NCBI GenBank assembly: GCA_963724825.1
Contig: CAVRWT010000005.1
Span: forward strand, 62,001 to 126,000
Length of the DNA: 64,000 nt
DNA from: JALYNX01 sp963724825
GTDB lineage: Bacteria > Actinomycetota > Acidimicrobiia > Spongiisociales > ZC4RG35
Reading direction: 5' to 3'
A program made the translations under genes and the position numbers. Positions 24,900 to 35,080 of this stretch are shown piece by piece. The notes beneath the pieces are model-generated. The model was not told the DNA's origin and made no database searches. It saw only the letters and a list, made by a program, of their open reading frames with translations. Positions within the stretch are counted from its first letter, which is position 1. Every line of letters begins with the position of its first letter.

Positions 24900-26816
24900 A
24901 TGAATCAACACGTTTCCACACGGCTCAACATCTGGGTCGCTCTCGCCCTTGGATTGGGAGCGACCGTGACTCTGCTCCTTGGTCTCTACGCCCTCACCCG
25001 GGTCATGTCGAGAGGCGAGGTGATGGGCCGCGTCGAAGTTGCGGGTACGCCTATCGGTGGCATGGACCCTGACCAGGCGCTGACTGCCATGGTCGCCGTC
25101 GAGGACGTCTACGTCCGCCGGCCCGCGATCTTCAACCTCGAAGGGGAAGTGGTCAGTGTCCTCCCCCCCGAAGCCGGGCTCGAGATCGACGAGGACACCA
25201 TCGTGGCCGACGCCATGAAGGTGGGCCGCGAGGGGAATCAGATCTCACAATTCTTCTGGTGGCTCGGGCACATCTTCTCCACGGTCGAAGTGCCGGTGTC
25301 CGGATCTACCGATGACGCATCGGTGGACGCGATCTTTGACGGCTGGGACGCCGACGTGATCGCCACCCCGGCGAATCAGGGAGGGGTCGAATTGGTTGAC
25401 GGTGAGCTGACGCCGGTCTACCCCGAAATCGGAAAGGGCGTCGACCGGCCGGCGGCATCGGTCATCCTGGAGTCGTCAATGCTGGCGGCACAGGCTGAAA
25501 ACCTGGCGATACCGGTGGTAACGGTCGTTCCGCTGCTGACAGAGGCGGATGTCGACGCCGCCCTGGCCGAGGCGCAACAGCTTCTGTCCGACTCGATCGA
25601 GTTGTCCCACGATGGGACGGAAGTGGTGTTCTCCACGGACGAGCTTGGCCAGGCATTTCGGTCGGAGACCGTGGTCGAAGGCACACCGCGAATCATCAAC
25701 TCCTTCGACGCCGAGGTGATCGACGACCTGCTCGATCCGGTCCGCGAGGACTTCGAAGACGAGCCTGTCGATGCCGAGTTCGAGATCTCGGGTGACTCGA
25801 TCAGCATCGTGCCCGGTGCGAAGGGGACGAAGATCGATCCCAGCGAGACGGCTCTTCGGCTCTATGAGGCCGGCCTGACCAGTCAGCGGACCGGCGAGTT
25901 GCCATTGGTGGAGGGAGCCGATCCCGATGTGACCACGGAGTACCTCGAGGGCCTCCACATCGAGCACCTGGTCTCGCAGTTCACCACCTACCACGACTGC
26001 TGCCAGCCAAGAGTCACCAACATCCACCAAATGGCCGACACCATCGACGGGACGATCGTGCTCTCCGGTAAGACCTTCTCCCTCAACGGCACGGTCGGGC
26101 AACGAACCCTCGAGGGTGGCTACGTCGAGGCTCCCGGGATCCTCGGTGGTGTCTTGGAGGAGTCGATCGGCGGCGGGGTGAGCCAGCTGACGACGACGCT
26201 GTACAACGCAGTTTTCTGGGGCGGATACCAGGACGTCGAGCACAAGCCCCATTCCTATTACTTCACTCGATATCCCGAAGGCATCGAGGCCACCCTCAGT
26301 TGGACGTTCCCCGACCTCAAGTTCCGGAACAACACCGACAATGCCGTTCTCATCGACACCAGGTACACCGACACCTCGATCACGGTGCGAATCTTCGGAA
26401 GCAACGACGGTCGGGTGCTCAAAGGGGAGCAGAGCGGGGGGACCACCAAGATCTGGACCGACGGCGAGGGCGGCCCGGACGCCCTCCATGTGCGGGGTGA
26501 GGTGTCAGAGCGCTACGCCCTGACCGACCCCCCACCGACGCGCTACGTGGCCAACCCCGATCTCGGCGTGAACGAACAGGATGAGACCCAGACCGAGGAG
26601 GGGGGATGGAGTGTGACCGTCACCCGTGAGATCACCCGCGGCGATGACGTGATCGACACCCAGGAATGGGTGGTTCGCTATGCCCCGAGGTTTGCCGTCA
26701 TCGAGGTCCACCCATGCAAGGTCCCGGGGACCTCGGTGTCGTGTCCGACGACGACTACGACCACCACGACTCCCCCGACCACCACCACGGTTCCGGCGAC
26801 GACACCCTCCACCTGA
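24900..26816 (+). CDS. VanW-family cell-wall protein with YoaR-like domains
   Basis: A 638-residue membrane-anchored exported protein. A single N-terminal helix (LNIWVALALGLGATVTLLLG) anchors it. Two repeated YoaR-type putative peptidoglycan-binding domains follow (about residues 40-190 and 195-350, the second starting near IPVVTVVPLL). The VanW domain spans about 355-500 (FTTYHDC, GKTFSLNGTVGQRTLEGGY, IGGGVSQLTTTLYNAVFWGG). A beta-rich part and a Thr/Pro tail made of ACG/ACC codons end the protein. VanW proteins are associated with glycopeptide-resistance clusters and wall remodelling, but their reaction is unknown; no other van gene is present. The gene ends inside a bidirectional hairpin. 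Confidence 0.85.
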   Translation: MNQHVSTRLNIWVALALGLGATVTLLLGLYALTRVMSRGEVMGRVEVAGTPIGGMDPDQALTAMVAVEDVYVRRPAIFNLEGEVVSVLPPEAGLEIDEDTIVADAMKVGREGNQISQFFWWLGHIFSTVEVPVSGSTDDASVDAIFDGWDADVIATPANQGGVELVDGELTPVYPEIGKGVDRPAASVILESSMLAAQAENLAIPVVTVVPLLTEADVDAALAEAQQLLSDSIELSHDGTEVVFSTDELGQAFRSETVVEGTPRIINSFDAEVIDDLLDPVREDFEDEPVDAEFEISGDSISIVPGAKGTKIDPSETALRLYEAGLTSQRTGELPLVEGADPDVTTEYLEGLHIEHLVSQFTTYHDCCQPRVTNIHQMADTIDGTIVLSGKTFSLNGTVGQRTLEGGYVEAPGILGGVLEESIGGGVSQLTTTLYNAVFWGGYQDVEHKPHSYYFTRYPEGIEATLSWTFPDLKFRNNTDNAVLIDTRYTDTSITVRIFGSNDGRVLKGEQSGGTTKIWTDGEGGPDALHVRGEVSERYALTDPPPTRYVANPDLGVNEQDETQTEEGGWSVTVTREITRGDDVIDTQEWVVRYAPRFAVIEVHPCKVPGTSVSCPTTTTTTTTPPTTTTVPATTPST

Positions 26817-26844
26817 GGGGTGGTCAGCTCCCGTCCCCCTCAGG
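26812..26844. terminator. Bidirectional terminator hairpin
   Basis: CCTGAGGGG (26812-26820) and CCCCTCAGG (26836-26844) form a perfect 9-bp stem with a 15-base loop. The stops of the convergent vanW-type gene (26814-26816) and of the gene after pyk (26824) both lie in it. Confidence 0.6.
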
Positions 26845-27132
26845 GTCGGGATAGTGCCGGAGGAACGAGGCGATCGCCTCCAGGGCGGGATCGACCGATG
26901 CGGCGTCCCACCCCGCGGGGCGGCGCACCGAGATCGTGTTCTGTTGCACGTACACGTGGTCGATGTCGAGCCCGAGGCCGAACAAGTCCTCTCCGAGCAA
27001 TCCTGGCACCGCTTCGCCTGGCGAGTCGGGAGCCATCGCGTGCCCGTCCTGGCCGGTGAAGCTCCGATCGGTGCTCACCACGAGAACGTCGCCCATGATC
27101 ACGCTGTCTCTGATGACGACTGTCTGACCCAT
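26824..27132 (-). CDS. Small conserved-looking protein downstream of pyruvate kinase, unknown
   Basis: 102 residues from ATG 27132 (MGQTVVIRDSVIMGDVLVVS). The composition is protein-like, with alternating hydrophobic strands and a helical C-terminus (ALEAIASFLRHYPDPEGDGS); there is no Cys, signal or membrane helix. The repeated DSVIMGDVLVVSTDRS pattern resembles short beta-strand modules, but no family is recognised. It starts 17 bases after the pyk stop on the same strand, so it probably shares its mRNA. Confidence 0.6.
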   Translation of the reverse strand: MGQTVVIRDSVIMGDVLVVSTDRSFTGQDGHAMAPDSPGEAVPGLLGEDLFGLGLDIDHVYVQQNTISVRRPAGWDAASVDPALEAIASFLRHYPDPEGDGS

Positions 27133-27149
27133 GGGGACCGAGATCGTAA

Positions 27150-28584
27150 TCAGGACCCGAAGCCGCCCGGATGGTCCCCGATGACCTGGACCTTGACCAG
27201 GTTGGTGGACGCCTGGATGTTGGGCGGCACTCCGGCCACCATGACGACGGTGTCGCCGGCCTTCGCCAGGCCCTCCTTCTCCAGGATCGACGAGGCGGCG
27301 GCCATCTCGTCGTCGGTGTAGTTCCGACGCTCGAACTCGTGTGGGGACACTCCCCACAACAGGGCCATGCGCCGCAGGGTCCCCTCATTCGGGCTGAAAG
27401 CCACGATGCGACCCTCGGGGCGATACTTCGAGATGAGCCGCGCCGTGTTCCCCGATTCGGTGAAGGCGACGATGGCGCTGGCGCCAAGGTTGATCGCCAT
27501 CTCAGTGGCTGCCTGCGCCACTGCGGAGGCGACAGTGTTCCCGTCACCGACGAATGGCACCGGGTGATCGCCCCGGTTGGAGAGGGTGTCCTCCTCGACG
27601 ACACGGCAGATTTCCGCCATCGCGGCAACAGTTTGGGCCGGGTAGTCACCCACGGCGGTCTCCCCCGAGAGCATCACCGCGTCGGTGCCCGGCGATGACG
27701 GCGGTGGCGACATCGGTTACTTCGGCCCGGGTGGGCCGTGGGTTCTTGGTCATCGACTCCAACATCTCGGTGGCAGTTATGGAGATCCGCCCGGCGGCAT
27801 TGGTGCGCTTCAAGATGTCCGCCTGGATCAGCGGGATCCTCTCCAGAGGCAGCTGGACTCCGAGGTCACCCCTGGCCACCATGATCCCGAACGAGGGCTC
27901 GATGATGTCGTCGAGGTTCTCGTAGGCCTGCGCCAGCTCGATCTTGGCGATGACCGGGACGTCCCCGGCCAGTTCGGCCACTTTTCTCACGTCATCGCCG
28001 CTCCGAACGAAGGAGGCGGCCACGTAGTCGACGCCCAATTCGCGCCCGAAGGCAAGGTCCACCTCGTCCTTGGGTGTCACGCTCTCGGTGGATAGGGCAC
28101 TATCAGGAAAAGCGACCCCCTTGTGATCGGAGAGGTCGCCGCCGACCTGGACCTCGGCCACCAACCCGCTGTCGGAGAGCCCGATCACGTCGCAACGGAT
28201 CAGCCCGTCGGCGAGAAGCACCCGATGACCGGGCAATACGTCGGTGAGGAGTTGGTCATACCCGACGGGGATCACTTCGCGGGTGCCCTCCCCGCCCTCC
28301 GGCACCAGGTGGACCTGATCGCCCTTCTTGAGGCGGATGGCGCCGGACGGAAATTCACCGACCCTCAGCTTCGGGCCCTGAACGTCCTGGAGGATGGCTA
28401 CAGGGCGCCCCGCCCCGCGTGCGGCCTCTCTGACCCATCCCGCGAGCTTCCGATGGAACTCGTGATCTCCATGGGAGAAGTTGAAGCGGGCCACGTCGAT
28501 CCCGGCGTCAACCAGGGCGCGGATGCTGGCCTCGTCGGCAACGGCCGGGCCCAGGGTGGCGATGATCTTGGTGTGCCGTTGCAT
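27150..28584 (-). CDS. pyk: Pyruvate kinase, one frameshift
   Basis: From ATG 28584: MQRHTKIIATLGPA, FNFSHGDHEFH, the metal/substrate segment PVIAKIELAQAYENLDDI and GIMVARGDLGVQLP, and the ATP loop region ITATEMLESMTKNPRPTRAEVTDVATAVIA. The other frame then gives GTDAVMLSGETAVGDYP and the C-terminal regulatory domain to GDHPGGFGS. Removing one G from GCCGGGCACC near 27690 restores the usual TDVATAVIAGTDAVMLSGETA continuity, giving about 477 residues. It makes pyruvate and ATP from phosphoenolpyruvate in glycolysis. Loss of this gene is implausible, so the break is probably a sequence error. TAATTT lies 9 bases before the start. Confidence 0.9.
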
Positions 28585-28593
28585 TTCGAACGG

Positions 28594-28599
28594 AAATTA
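28594..28599 (-). promoter_or_regulatory. -10 element, leaderless promoter of pyk
   Basis: TAATTT ends 9 bases before ATG 28584, in the 40-base gap after gatB. Confidence 0.45.
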
Positions 28600-28624
28600 A
28601 CCGATGCGGGGTCGCTCCCCTGGT

Positions 28625-30073
28625 CTAGGCCGAAAGCTGATCCCGGAGCAAGGCATCGACCAGTCGGGGATCGGCCTTGCCTCCGGTCGCCTTCATCACC
28701 TGTCCAACCAGAAAGCCGACCACCTTCTGATCACCGGATTGGTACCCCTCGACCGCCTTCGGGTTGGCTGTCAGCACTTCGGAAACGACGGCGCCCAGCG
28801 ATTCGCGATCGCTGATCTGGACCAGATCCCTCGCTCCCGCCACCTCCCCGGGTGAGCCTTCGCCGGCCAGAACCCCGTCCAGGACTTCTTTGGCGGCGGA
28901 TGACGAAAGCTCGCCCCTCCCGATCATGGCCACCAGTTCGGCCAGCGCCACCCCATCGAGGCGGAGGTCGGCCGGGGTCGCCTCATGGCGCCGCAGCCAT
29001 CCGGTCACTTCACCGGTGACCCAGTTGGCGGCCGACTTGGGATCCGCACCGGCCGCGACGGCTTCTTCGTAGATCAGACGCAACGCAGGATCGACACCAG
29101 CCAGCACTCCGACGAGCGCATCGCCAAGGCCATCGGCCCCATATCGCTCTCGACGCTGGGCGGGCAATTCCGGCAGGGTCTGGCGTATCCGATCCACCCA
29201 CTCCCGGTCGAGCACCATCGGCACCAGGTCGGGCTCGACGAAATAGCGATAGTCCGATGACCCTTCTTTGGTCCTCATCGAATGGGTGACGCCCGCTTCC
29301 TCGTCCCAGTGCCTGGTCTCCTGAACCACCAGGCCGCCAGACTCGACGACCTCGACTTGGCGGGCGATCTCATGGTCGACGGCACGCTCCAGGGATCGGA
29401 ACGAGTTCATGTTCTTCACCTCGACTTTGGTGCCGAGGTCGGCACTGCCCTCGGGACGGATCGAGACGTTGGCGTCGAATCGCATCGATCCCTCTTCGAG
29501 CCTGGCGTCGGATACTCCGAGTTCGAGGATGACGGACCGAAGCTCCTGGGCGTAGGCCCTCGCCTGCTCGGCGCCATAGATCTCCGGTCGGGAGACGATC
29601 TCCACCAACGGGACGCCGGAGCGGTTGAAATCGAGCAGGGTGGACTCTGCGGCGTGGATCCTCCCCCCGGCGCCGACATGGGTCGATTTGCCGGTGTCTT
29701 CTTCCATGTGGGCGCGCTCGATTCCCACCCTATGGCTCGCACCGTCGACATCGATGTCCAGGTAGCCGCCGACGCAGACCGGGATGTCGAACTGGGATAT
29801 CTGATAGTTCTTGGGAAGATCGGCGTAGAAGTAGTTCTTCCGATGGAACACGGACCTCTCGGAGACCTCGCAGTTCAGGGCGAGGCCGATGGCCATGATC
29901 GACTCGATGGCGGCACGATTGGTCACCGGCAGCGCTCCAGGGAGACCGAGGCAGGTGGGGCAGACATTGGTGTTCGGCTCGGCGCCGAAACCGACCTCGC
30001 ATCCGCAGAACATCTTGGAGTGGGTGAGAAGCTCGACGTGGACTTCGATCCCGATCACGGGCTCCCAGGTCAC
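28625..30073 (-). CDS. gatB: Aspartyl/glutamyl-tRNA amidotransferase subunit B
   Basis: 482 residues from GTG 30073, opening with WEPVIGIEVHVELLTHSKMFCGC. The zinc Cys pairs are in CGCEVGF and CPTCLGLPGALP; the kinase pocket includes KNYFYADLPKNYQISQFD and the tRNA-binding tail domain ends RLVDALLRDQLSA. GatB phosphorylates Glu or Asp mischarged on tRNA-Gln or tRNA-Asn, using ammonia supplied by GatA. It overlaps gatA's stop by GTGA. The tail helical domain is complete and the length is standard. Confidence 0.96.
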   Translation of the reverse strand: MTWEPVIGIEVHVELLTHSKMFCGCEVGFGAEPNTNVCPTCLGLPGALPVTNRAAIESIMAIGLALNCEVSERSVFHRKNYFYADLPKNYQISQFDIPVCVGGYLDIDVDGASHRVGIERAHMEEDTGKSTHVGAGGRIHAAESTLLDFNRSGVPLVEIVSRPEIYGAEQARAYAQELRSVILELGVSDARLEEGSMRFDANVSIRPEGSADLGTKVEVKNMNSFRSLERAVDHEIARQVEVVESGGLVVQETRHWDEEAGVTHSMRTKEGSSDYRYFVEPDLVPMVLDREWVDRIRQTLPELPAQRRERYGADGLGDALVGVLAGVDPALRLIYEEAVAAGADPKSAANWVTGEVTGWLRRHEATPADLRLDGVALAELVAMIGRGELSSSAAKEVLDGVLAGEGSPGEVAGARDLVQISDRESLGAVVSEVLTANPKAVEGYQSGDQKVVGFLVGQVMKATGGKADPRLVDALLRDQLSA

Positions 30074-31536
30074 GAGGCAACCTCCGTCAGACCCGGCGCC
30101 ACCTCGAAGCCGGCCAAGCGCTCGACCTCGGCGGCGACCCGGTACATGACCTCTTCGCCGAGTGGAGGGGCCATCACCTGGAATCCGATCGGCAGGCCCT
30201 GGCCATCCAGTGCAACGGGCACCGAGATCGCCGGGTGACCGGCCAGGTTGGAGGGGATGGTGCAGATGTCGGATAGGTACATGGCGAGCGGATTCTGAGT
30301 TCGCGCTCCGGCCTCGAATGCGACGGTGGGGCTCGTCGGCGAGACCAGCACATCGACACGCTCATAGGCGCTGGCGAAGTCGCCCTGGATGGCGGCGCGG
30401 ACTCGCTGAGCCTGCCCGTAGAAGGCGTCGTAGTACCCGGCGGAGAGGGCGTAGGTGCCGAGCAGGATCCGTCTGGTCACCTCGGGGCCGAAACCCTCAG
30501 CCCGACTCCGCGCCATCAGGCTCTCGGTCGTGCTCCCTGCTCCCCGGTGCCCGTAGCGAATGCCGTCGAATCTGGCGAGGTTGGCTGAGCATTCTGCCGG
30601 GGCAATGAGGTAGTAGGCGGAGAGGGCAATCTCGAACGACGGCAGTGAGACCTCGACCACCTCAACGCCGGAGCTCTCGAGCTGGGACACCATGCCCGCA
30701 ACGGCTGCCTCGACGGCTGGCTCGTAGCCCTCGCCTCCCAACTCCTTCACCACTCCGACCCGGAGGCCTTCGACCCCGCGGGCCAATCCGGCCTTCGGGT
30801 CGGGGTAAGGGCCCGAATACGAGGTGCCGTCCATCGGGTCGTGGCCCCAAATTGCCTCGAGGGTGATCGCCGAGTCCTCCACGGTTCGGGTGAGGGGCCC
30901 GATCTGGTCCAGAGAGGAGGCGAAGGCGATCAACCCGTATCTGCTCACCGTCCCGTAAGTGGGCTTCATCCCGACCACGCCGCATAGGGAGGCCGGCTGG
31001 CGAATCGACCCACCGGTGTCCGACCCGAGCGCGGCGAGTGCCGAGCCGATAGCCACGGCGGCTGCCGAACCCCCTGACGAACCTCCGGCGACGCGGGCGG
31101 TATCCCAGGGGTTGTAGGTAGGCCCGTATGCCGAGTTCTCGGTGGAAGAGCCCATGGCGAACTCGTCGAGATTGGTCTTGCCGACCACGACGGCGCCTCC
31201 GTCCCGGAGACGGGAGACGACGGTTGCGTCGTAGGGGGGTCGGTATCCGGCGAGGATCTGGGAGGCAGCCGTGGTCTCCACACCCCGGGTGCACATGTTG
31301 TCCTTGACGGCAACAGGGATCCCATGCAACGGGCCACGGTCGATCCCGTCGGCCAGGTCGGCGTCGGCCTGAGCCGCGGCCTCGAAGGCACGTTCCCGGT
31401 CGATGGTGAGAAACGCGTGGAGCTGGGCCTCCGAGCTCCCGGCGCGCTCGAGGACGTGCTCCAACAGCCCGACCGCGGTGGCCTCACCAGACCTGAGCAG
31501 GCGACCCGACTCGGCCACCCCCGGGTTGACGGTCAC
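30070..31536 (-). CDS. gatA: Aspartyl/glutamyl-tRNA amidotransferase subunit A
   Basis: 488 residues from GTG 31536. The amidase signature is complete: Lys in IPVAVKDNMCTRG, GGSSGGSAAAVAIGSA, and the catalytic serines in ALGSDTGGSIRQPASLCG. GatA releases ammonia from glutamine and passes it to GatB through a tunnel. It overlaps gatC (GTGA) upstream and gatB downstream, the usual gatC-gatA-gatB order. Length is standard. Confidence 0.97.
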   Translation of the reverse strand: MTVNPGVAESGRLLRSGEATAVGLLEHVLERAGSSEAQLHAFLTIDRERAFEAAAQADADLADGIDRGPLHGIPVAVKDNMCTRGVETTAASQILAGYRPPYDATVVSRLRDGGAVVVGKTNLDEFAMGSSTENSAYGPTYNPWDTARVAGGSSGGSAAAVAIGSALAALGSDTGGSIRQPASLCGVVGMKPTYGTVSRYGLIAFASSLDQIGPLTRTVEDSAITLEAIWGHDPMDGTSYSGPYPDPKAGLARGVEGLRVGVVKELGGEGYEPAVEAAVAGMVSQLESSGVEVVEVSLPSFEIALSAYYLIAPAECSANLARFDGIRYGHRGAGSTTESLMARSRAEGFGPEVTRRILLGTYALSAGYYDAFYGQAQRVRAAIQGDFASAYERVDVLVSPTSPTVAFEAGARTQNPLAMYLSDICTIPSNLAGHPAISVPVALDGQGLPIGFQVMAPPLGEEVMYRVAAEVERLAGFEVAPGLTEVAS

Positions 31537-31823
31537 TCTCCCTCCATCGCGGGCGGGACCACGAAGTACCCGTCGGCAGTCTCCGGCGCGCTCGCCAGCA
31601 CCTCGTCACGGTCCAAAGAGGGGAGCACCACGTCATCGCGGAAGATGTTGGACAGCCCGAGGGGGTGGGCATTCTCGGGGTTTGGGTCGGCGTCCAGAGA
31701 CTGCACTCTGGCGGCATGGTCCAGGATCACGCTCAGCTGGCTCTTGTATGCCTCGAGCTCCTCGTCACTCAGGTCGAGGCGGGCCAGACGTGCGACATGG
31801 GCAATATCGATTTCGACTGGCAT
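31533..31823 (-). CDS. gatC: Aspartyl/glutamyl-tRNA amidotransferase subunit C
   Basis: 96 residues from ATG 31823 (MPVEIDIAHVARLARLDLSD), the typical GatC N-terminus, followed by the extended linker SNIFRDDVVLPSLDRDEVLASAPE and the tail GYFVVPPAMEGE. GatC wraps around GatA and GatB to stabilise the complex. TAAACT lies 7 bases upstream, within the end of dapE, so gatCAB has its own leaderless promoter. Longer frames upstream overlap dapE and are rejected. Confidence 0.95.
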   Translation of the reverse strand: MPVEIDIAHVARLARLDLSDEELEAYKSQLSVILDHAARVQSLDADPNPENAHPLGLSNIFRDDVVLPSLDRDEVLASAPETADGYFVVPPAMEGE

Positions 31824-31830
31824 GGCCCCG

Positions 31831-31836
31831 AGTTTA
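31831..31836 (-). promoter_or_regulatory. -10 element, leaderless promoter of gatCAB
   Basis: TAAACT ends 7 bases before ATG 31823 and contains the last codon of dapE. Confidence 0.5.
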
Positions 31837-32855
31837 GGAAGCCAAGACCGCCGCCAACGAGTCGTAAGCCCAGGTGAGGTCGTCGACCCGGACCGACTCC
31901 CCGGGCTTGTGGGCCAGTGCCGGCTCGCCGGGGCCGAAATTGACTGCCGGGATCCCGACCGCCGAGAGTTGGGCGACATCGGTCCAGCCTTGCTTGGCGG
32001 CGACCGGCGAACCCGATACTTCGATCAAGCGTCGGAAAAGCGGGTGATCGATGCTGACCGCCCCCGCCGGGGCGGAGTCGGCAACCGAGAAGCGATCCGC
32101 ACCGGTGCACACCTCGCGAAGGTGGGCCAGCGCCTCCTCCATCGACCGATCCGGCGCGAATCGGTAGTTGACGTTCATCGTGAACAGTGACGGGATGATG
32201 TTCCGGGCCACGCCGCCTTGGGCCGTGGTGATGGAGATCACCTCCTTGAACTCGAGTCCGCCGACGATGTGCGGCTCAGGCTCCAATGAGCGCATCCGGG
32301 CCAAGAACTCCCCGCCCTTGGTGATGGCGTTGTCACCCAGCCACGGCCGCGCCGAGTGGGCGGCCTCGCCCTCGAACACCACTTCGGCGTTGATCACGCC
32401 CTGGCAACCCGCCTCGAGGCCCCGATCGGTCGGTTCCAGAACCACCGCCGCGGCCGCCCCGAGCAGCCATGGGGCGGCCTCGAGGATCATCCCGATCTGG
32501 TTCCCCGACAGCGGGCCTTCTTCGCCGGCGTAGAAGACACCGGCTACGTGCTCGGGACCCAGGGATTCGATCAGATGGATCATCACGGCGAGACCACTCT
32601 TCATGTCGGTGGCGCCGAGCCCGTGAACTCGCCCGCCATCGACGGTGGCTCCGACGTGACCTTGAAGAGGAACTGTGTCGAGATGGCCGACCAGAAGGAT
32701 CGCCTGCTCCCGGGGACCACCGACAACCAGTGAATCGCCGACGACTTGGGACGGCATCCCTGCAAGACGCTCCGCGATCGCGTCGCGAATCCGGGCTTCG
32801 TCCCCGGTGACGGAGGGGATGTCGATAAGCCAGGAAAGGGTTTCGACGAGGTCGG

Positions 32856-32859
<4 letters not shown>
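31834..32859 (-). CDS. dapE: Succinyl-diaminopimelate desuccinylase
   Basis: 341 residues of M20 peptidase fold. Zinc-site motifs are ILLVGHLDTVP, GLGATDMKSGLAVM and FYAGEEGPL; the lid region includes GEAAHSARPWLGDNAI, and the last ligand lies in NFGPGEPALAHKPGESV. It removes succinate from N-succinyl-LL-diaminopimelate in lysine and peptidoglycan-precursor synthesis. It overlaps the end of dapD by 4 bases (32856-32859), so the two consecutive enzymes of the succinylase branch are co-translated. The length matches the short actinobacterial DapE form. Confidence 0.93.
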
Positions 32860-33662
<803 letters not shown>

Positions 33663-33712
33663 ACCTCGATCACCTCACAACATGTCCCGGCGGCAGAGTA
33701 CCGGCGCTTGGC

Positions 33713-33718
33713 TACGGT
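33713..33718 (+). promoter_or_regulatory. -10 element, leaderless promoter of gene at 33728
   Basis: TACGGT ends 9 bases before ATG 33728. Confidence 0.45.
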
Positions 33719-33727
33719 GCCCGTGGC

Positions 33728-34114
33728 ATGTACCGCTACATCTACCTCGGCCTGGGCTTGGTGGCGGTCGCCGCAATCGCGTTCGGCATCGTGTTCGCCA
33801 CCGAGGGTGACGCCATAGAGCTGCCGGGGCCGGTCGAGTCGGTCTCCCCCGAGGACGGGAGCCTGAATCCTCCTCAGACCACCGTGATCATCGACCTGGA
33901 AGTTGGCTACGACGCCCAGATCTATGTCGACGACTGGCTGGTCACCGATGCCACTTTCGTCGAAGGCACCGGCGTCTATAGGTGGGCACCCAGCCCGTCG
34001 AACCCAACCATCAACGAGTGGACTCCTGGCGAGCACACCGTCCGTGTGGTCTACGACACGGTCAATGGATTGCCTGACCCCGGCGACTTCTCCTGGTCGT
34101 TTCGGGTGGGCTGA
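33728..34114 (+). CDS. Membrane-anchored Ig-like domain protein, unknown
   Basis: 128 residues. MYRYIYLGLGLVAVAAIAFGIVFA is an N-terminal anchor or uncleaved signal; it is followed by an extracytoplasmic beta-sandwich (SPEDGSLNPPQTTVIIDLEVG, AQIYVDDWLV, PGEHTVRVVYDTV, SWSFRVG) that looks like an Ig or fibronectin-type domain. There is no catalytic motif. It ends in a strong hairpin shared with the convergent epimerase. Role unknown; surface adhesion or a partner subunit is possible. Confidence 0.68.
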   Translation: MYRYIYLGLGLVAVAAIAFGIVFATEGDAIELPGPVESVSPEDGSLNPPQTTVIIDLEVGYDAQIYVDDWLVTDATFVEGTGVYRWAPSPSNPTINEWTPGEHTVRVVYDTVNGLPDPGDFSWSFRVG

Positions 34115-34132
34115 ACATCCAGTTCAGCCCAC
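34106..34132. terminator. Bidirectional terminator hairpin
   Basis: GTGGGCTGAAC (34106-34116) and GTTCAGCCCAC (34122-34132) form a perfect 11-bp stem with the 5-base loop ATCCA. Both convergent stop codons (34112-34114 and 34124-34126) are in the stem. Confidence 0.75.
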
Positions 34133-34981
34133 GTGGTCCCGCCAGGTGTGTGCCGGCTCGTAGCCGAGGACGCGCCGTGCCTTGTCGATGGAAAGCAGGG
34201 TCTCGTTACCGTGCAACACCCGGGTTACGGGGACGCCGGGGAATGCCTCGCTCACCAGCTCGGCGCTAGGCCGGGTCATGACTGTGTCGGCACTTGCGAT
34301 GATGAAGACATCCGTACCGGTGAAGTCGTGTTCCAACGCCAGCCGCACCGCCTGCGCTCCATCTCGAGCGTCGATATATCCCCAGAGGTTCCAGGAACGG
34401 AGAGTTCGATCCGAGTCGAACGACGGGAAGTTGGCGTAGTCATCGATTTCCATGACGTTGGAGAAGCGGAGCCCGATCATCTTCAGTTCCGGGTCCCAAC
34501 GACAAAACTGAGCAGCCATCTGCTCTTCCAGATGTTTGACGAGGGCATAGGTCGTCTCGGGCCGGGCCGGGTACTCCTCGTCGACGGGGACGTAGGGCGG
34601 TGGGTCGGCAAACGGGAGGCCCAGGGTGGTCTCACTCGACGCCCACACCACGTTCTTGATCCCGGCCACACGCGCTGCGTTGAACACGTTGTAGGTGCAC
34701 ATCATGTTGTTGCCGAATGTCGCAGAGTTGGAGACGATGCCCGGCGCCGGTATGGCTGCCAGATGGACCACAGCGTTGACACCTGAGTATCTGTCGTCGA
34801 CCCCGATCAGGGCCTCGAGTGTCTGACCTTGGTCGGTCAGGTCGACACGAGTGAAGGGGCACTTTGACTCCTTGGGTGGCGCGGCGTCGATGTTGATCAC
34901 GTCGTAGCCGTGTTCCAAGAGTTCGTCGACGACAGCACGACCCAGTTTGCCGCTGCCCCCGGTCACGACAACCCGGTTCAC
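34124..34981 (-). CDS. NAD-dependent epimerase/dehydratase (extended SDR)
   Basis: 285 residues from GTG 34981. The Rossmann motif is VTGGSGKLGRAVVDELLEHG, the active-site pair is in ETTYALVKHLEEQ (Tyr-x3-Lys), and VVWASSETTLG supplies the Ser. The middle ISNVMEIDD-type segment and WGYIDARDGAQAVRLAL are typical of sugar-nucleotide epimerase relatives, and it resembles uronate-dehydrogenase-like SDRs. Substrate unknown. No neighbouring sugar genes help. Confidence 0.82.
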   Translation of the reverse strand: MNRVVVTGGSGKLGRAVVDELLEHGYDVINIDAAPPKESKCPFTRVDLTDQGQTLEALIGVDDRYSGVNAVVHLAAIPAPGIVSNSATFGNNMMCTYNVFNAARVAGIKNVVWASSETTLGLPFADPPPYVPVDEEYPARPETTYALVKHLEEQMAAQFCRWDPELKMIGLRFSNVMEIDDYANFPSFDSDRTLRSWNLWGYIDARDGAQAVRLALEHDFTGTDVFIIASADTVMTRPSAELVSEAFPGVPVTRVLHGNETLLSIDKARRVLGYEPAHTWRDHVG

Positions 34982-35046
34982 ATCCGCACCAACAAGAGCG
35001 TCACGACATCGAACCTAGCCATCGGTCAGAGCTTCTCACCGAGGGG

Positions 35047-35052
35047 CATAAT
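35047..35052 (+). promoter_or_regulatory. -10 element of cysteine-synthase-like gene
   Basis: CATAAT, about 16 bases before the AAAGGAG ribosome-binding site at 35068-35074. Confidence 0.35.
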
Positions 35053-35080
35053 CGCTGCCCAACCGACAAAGGAGTCAACC

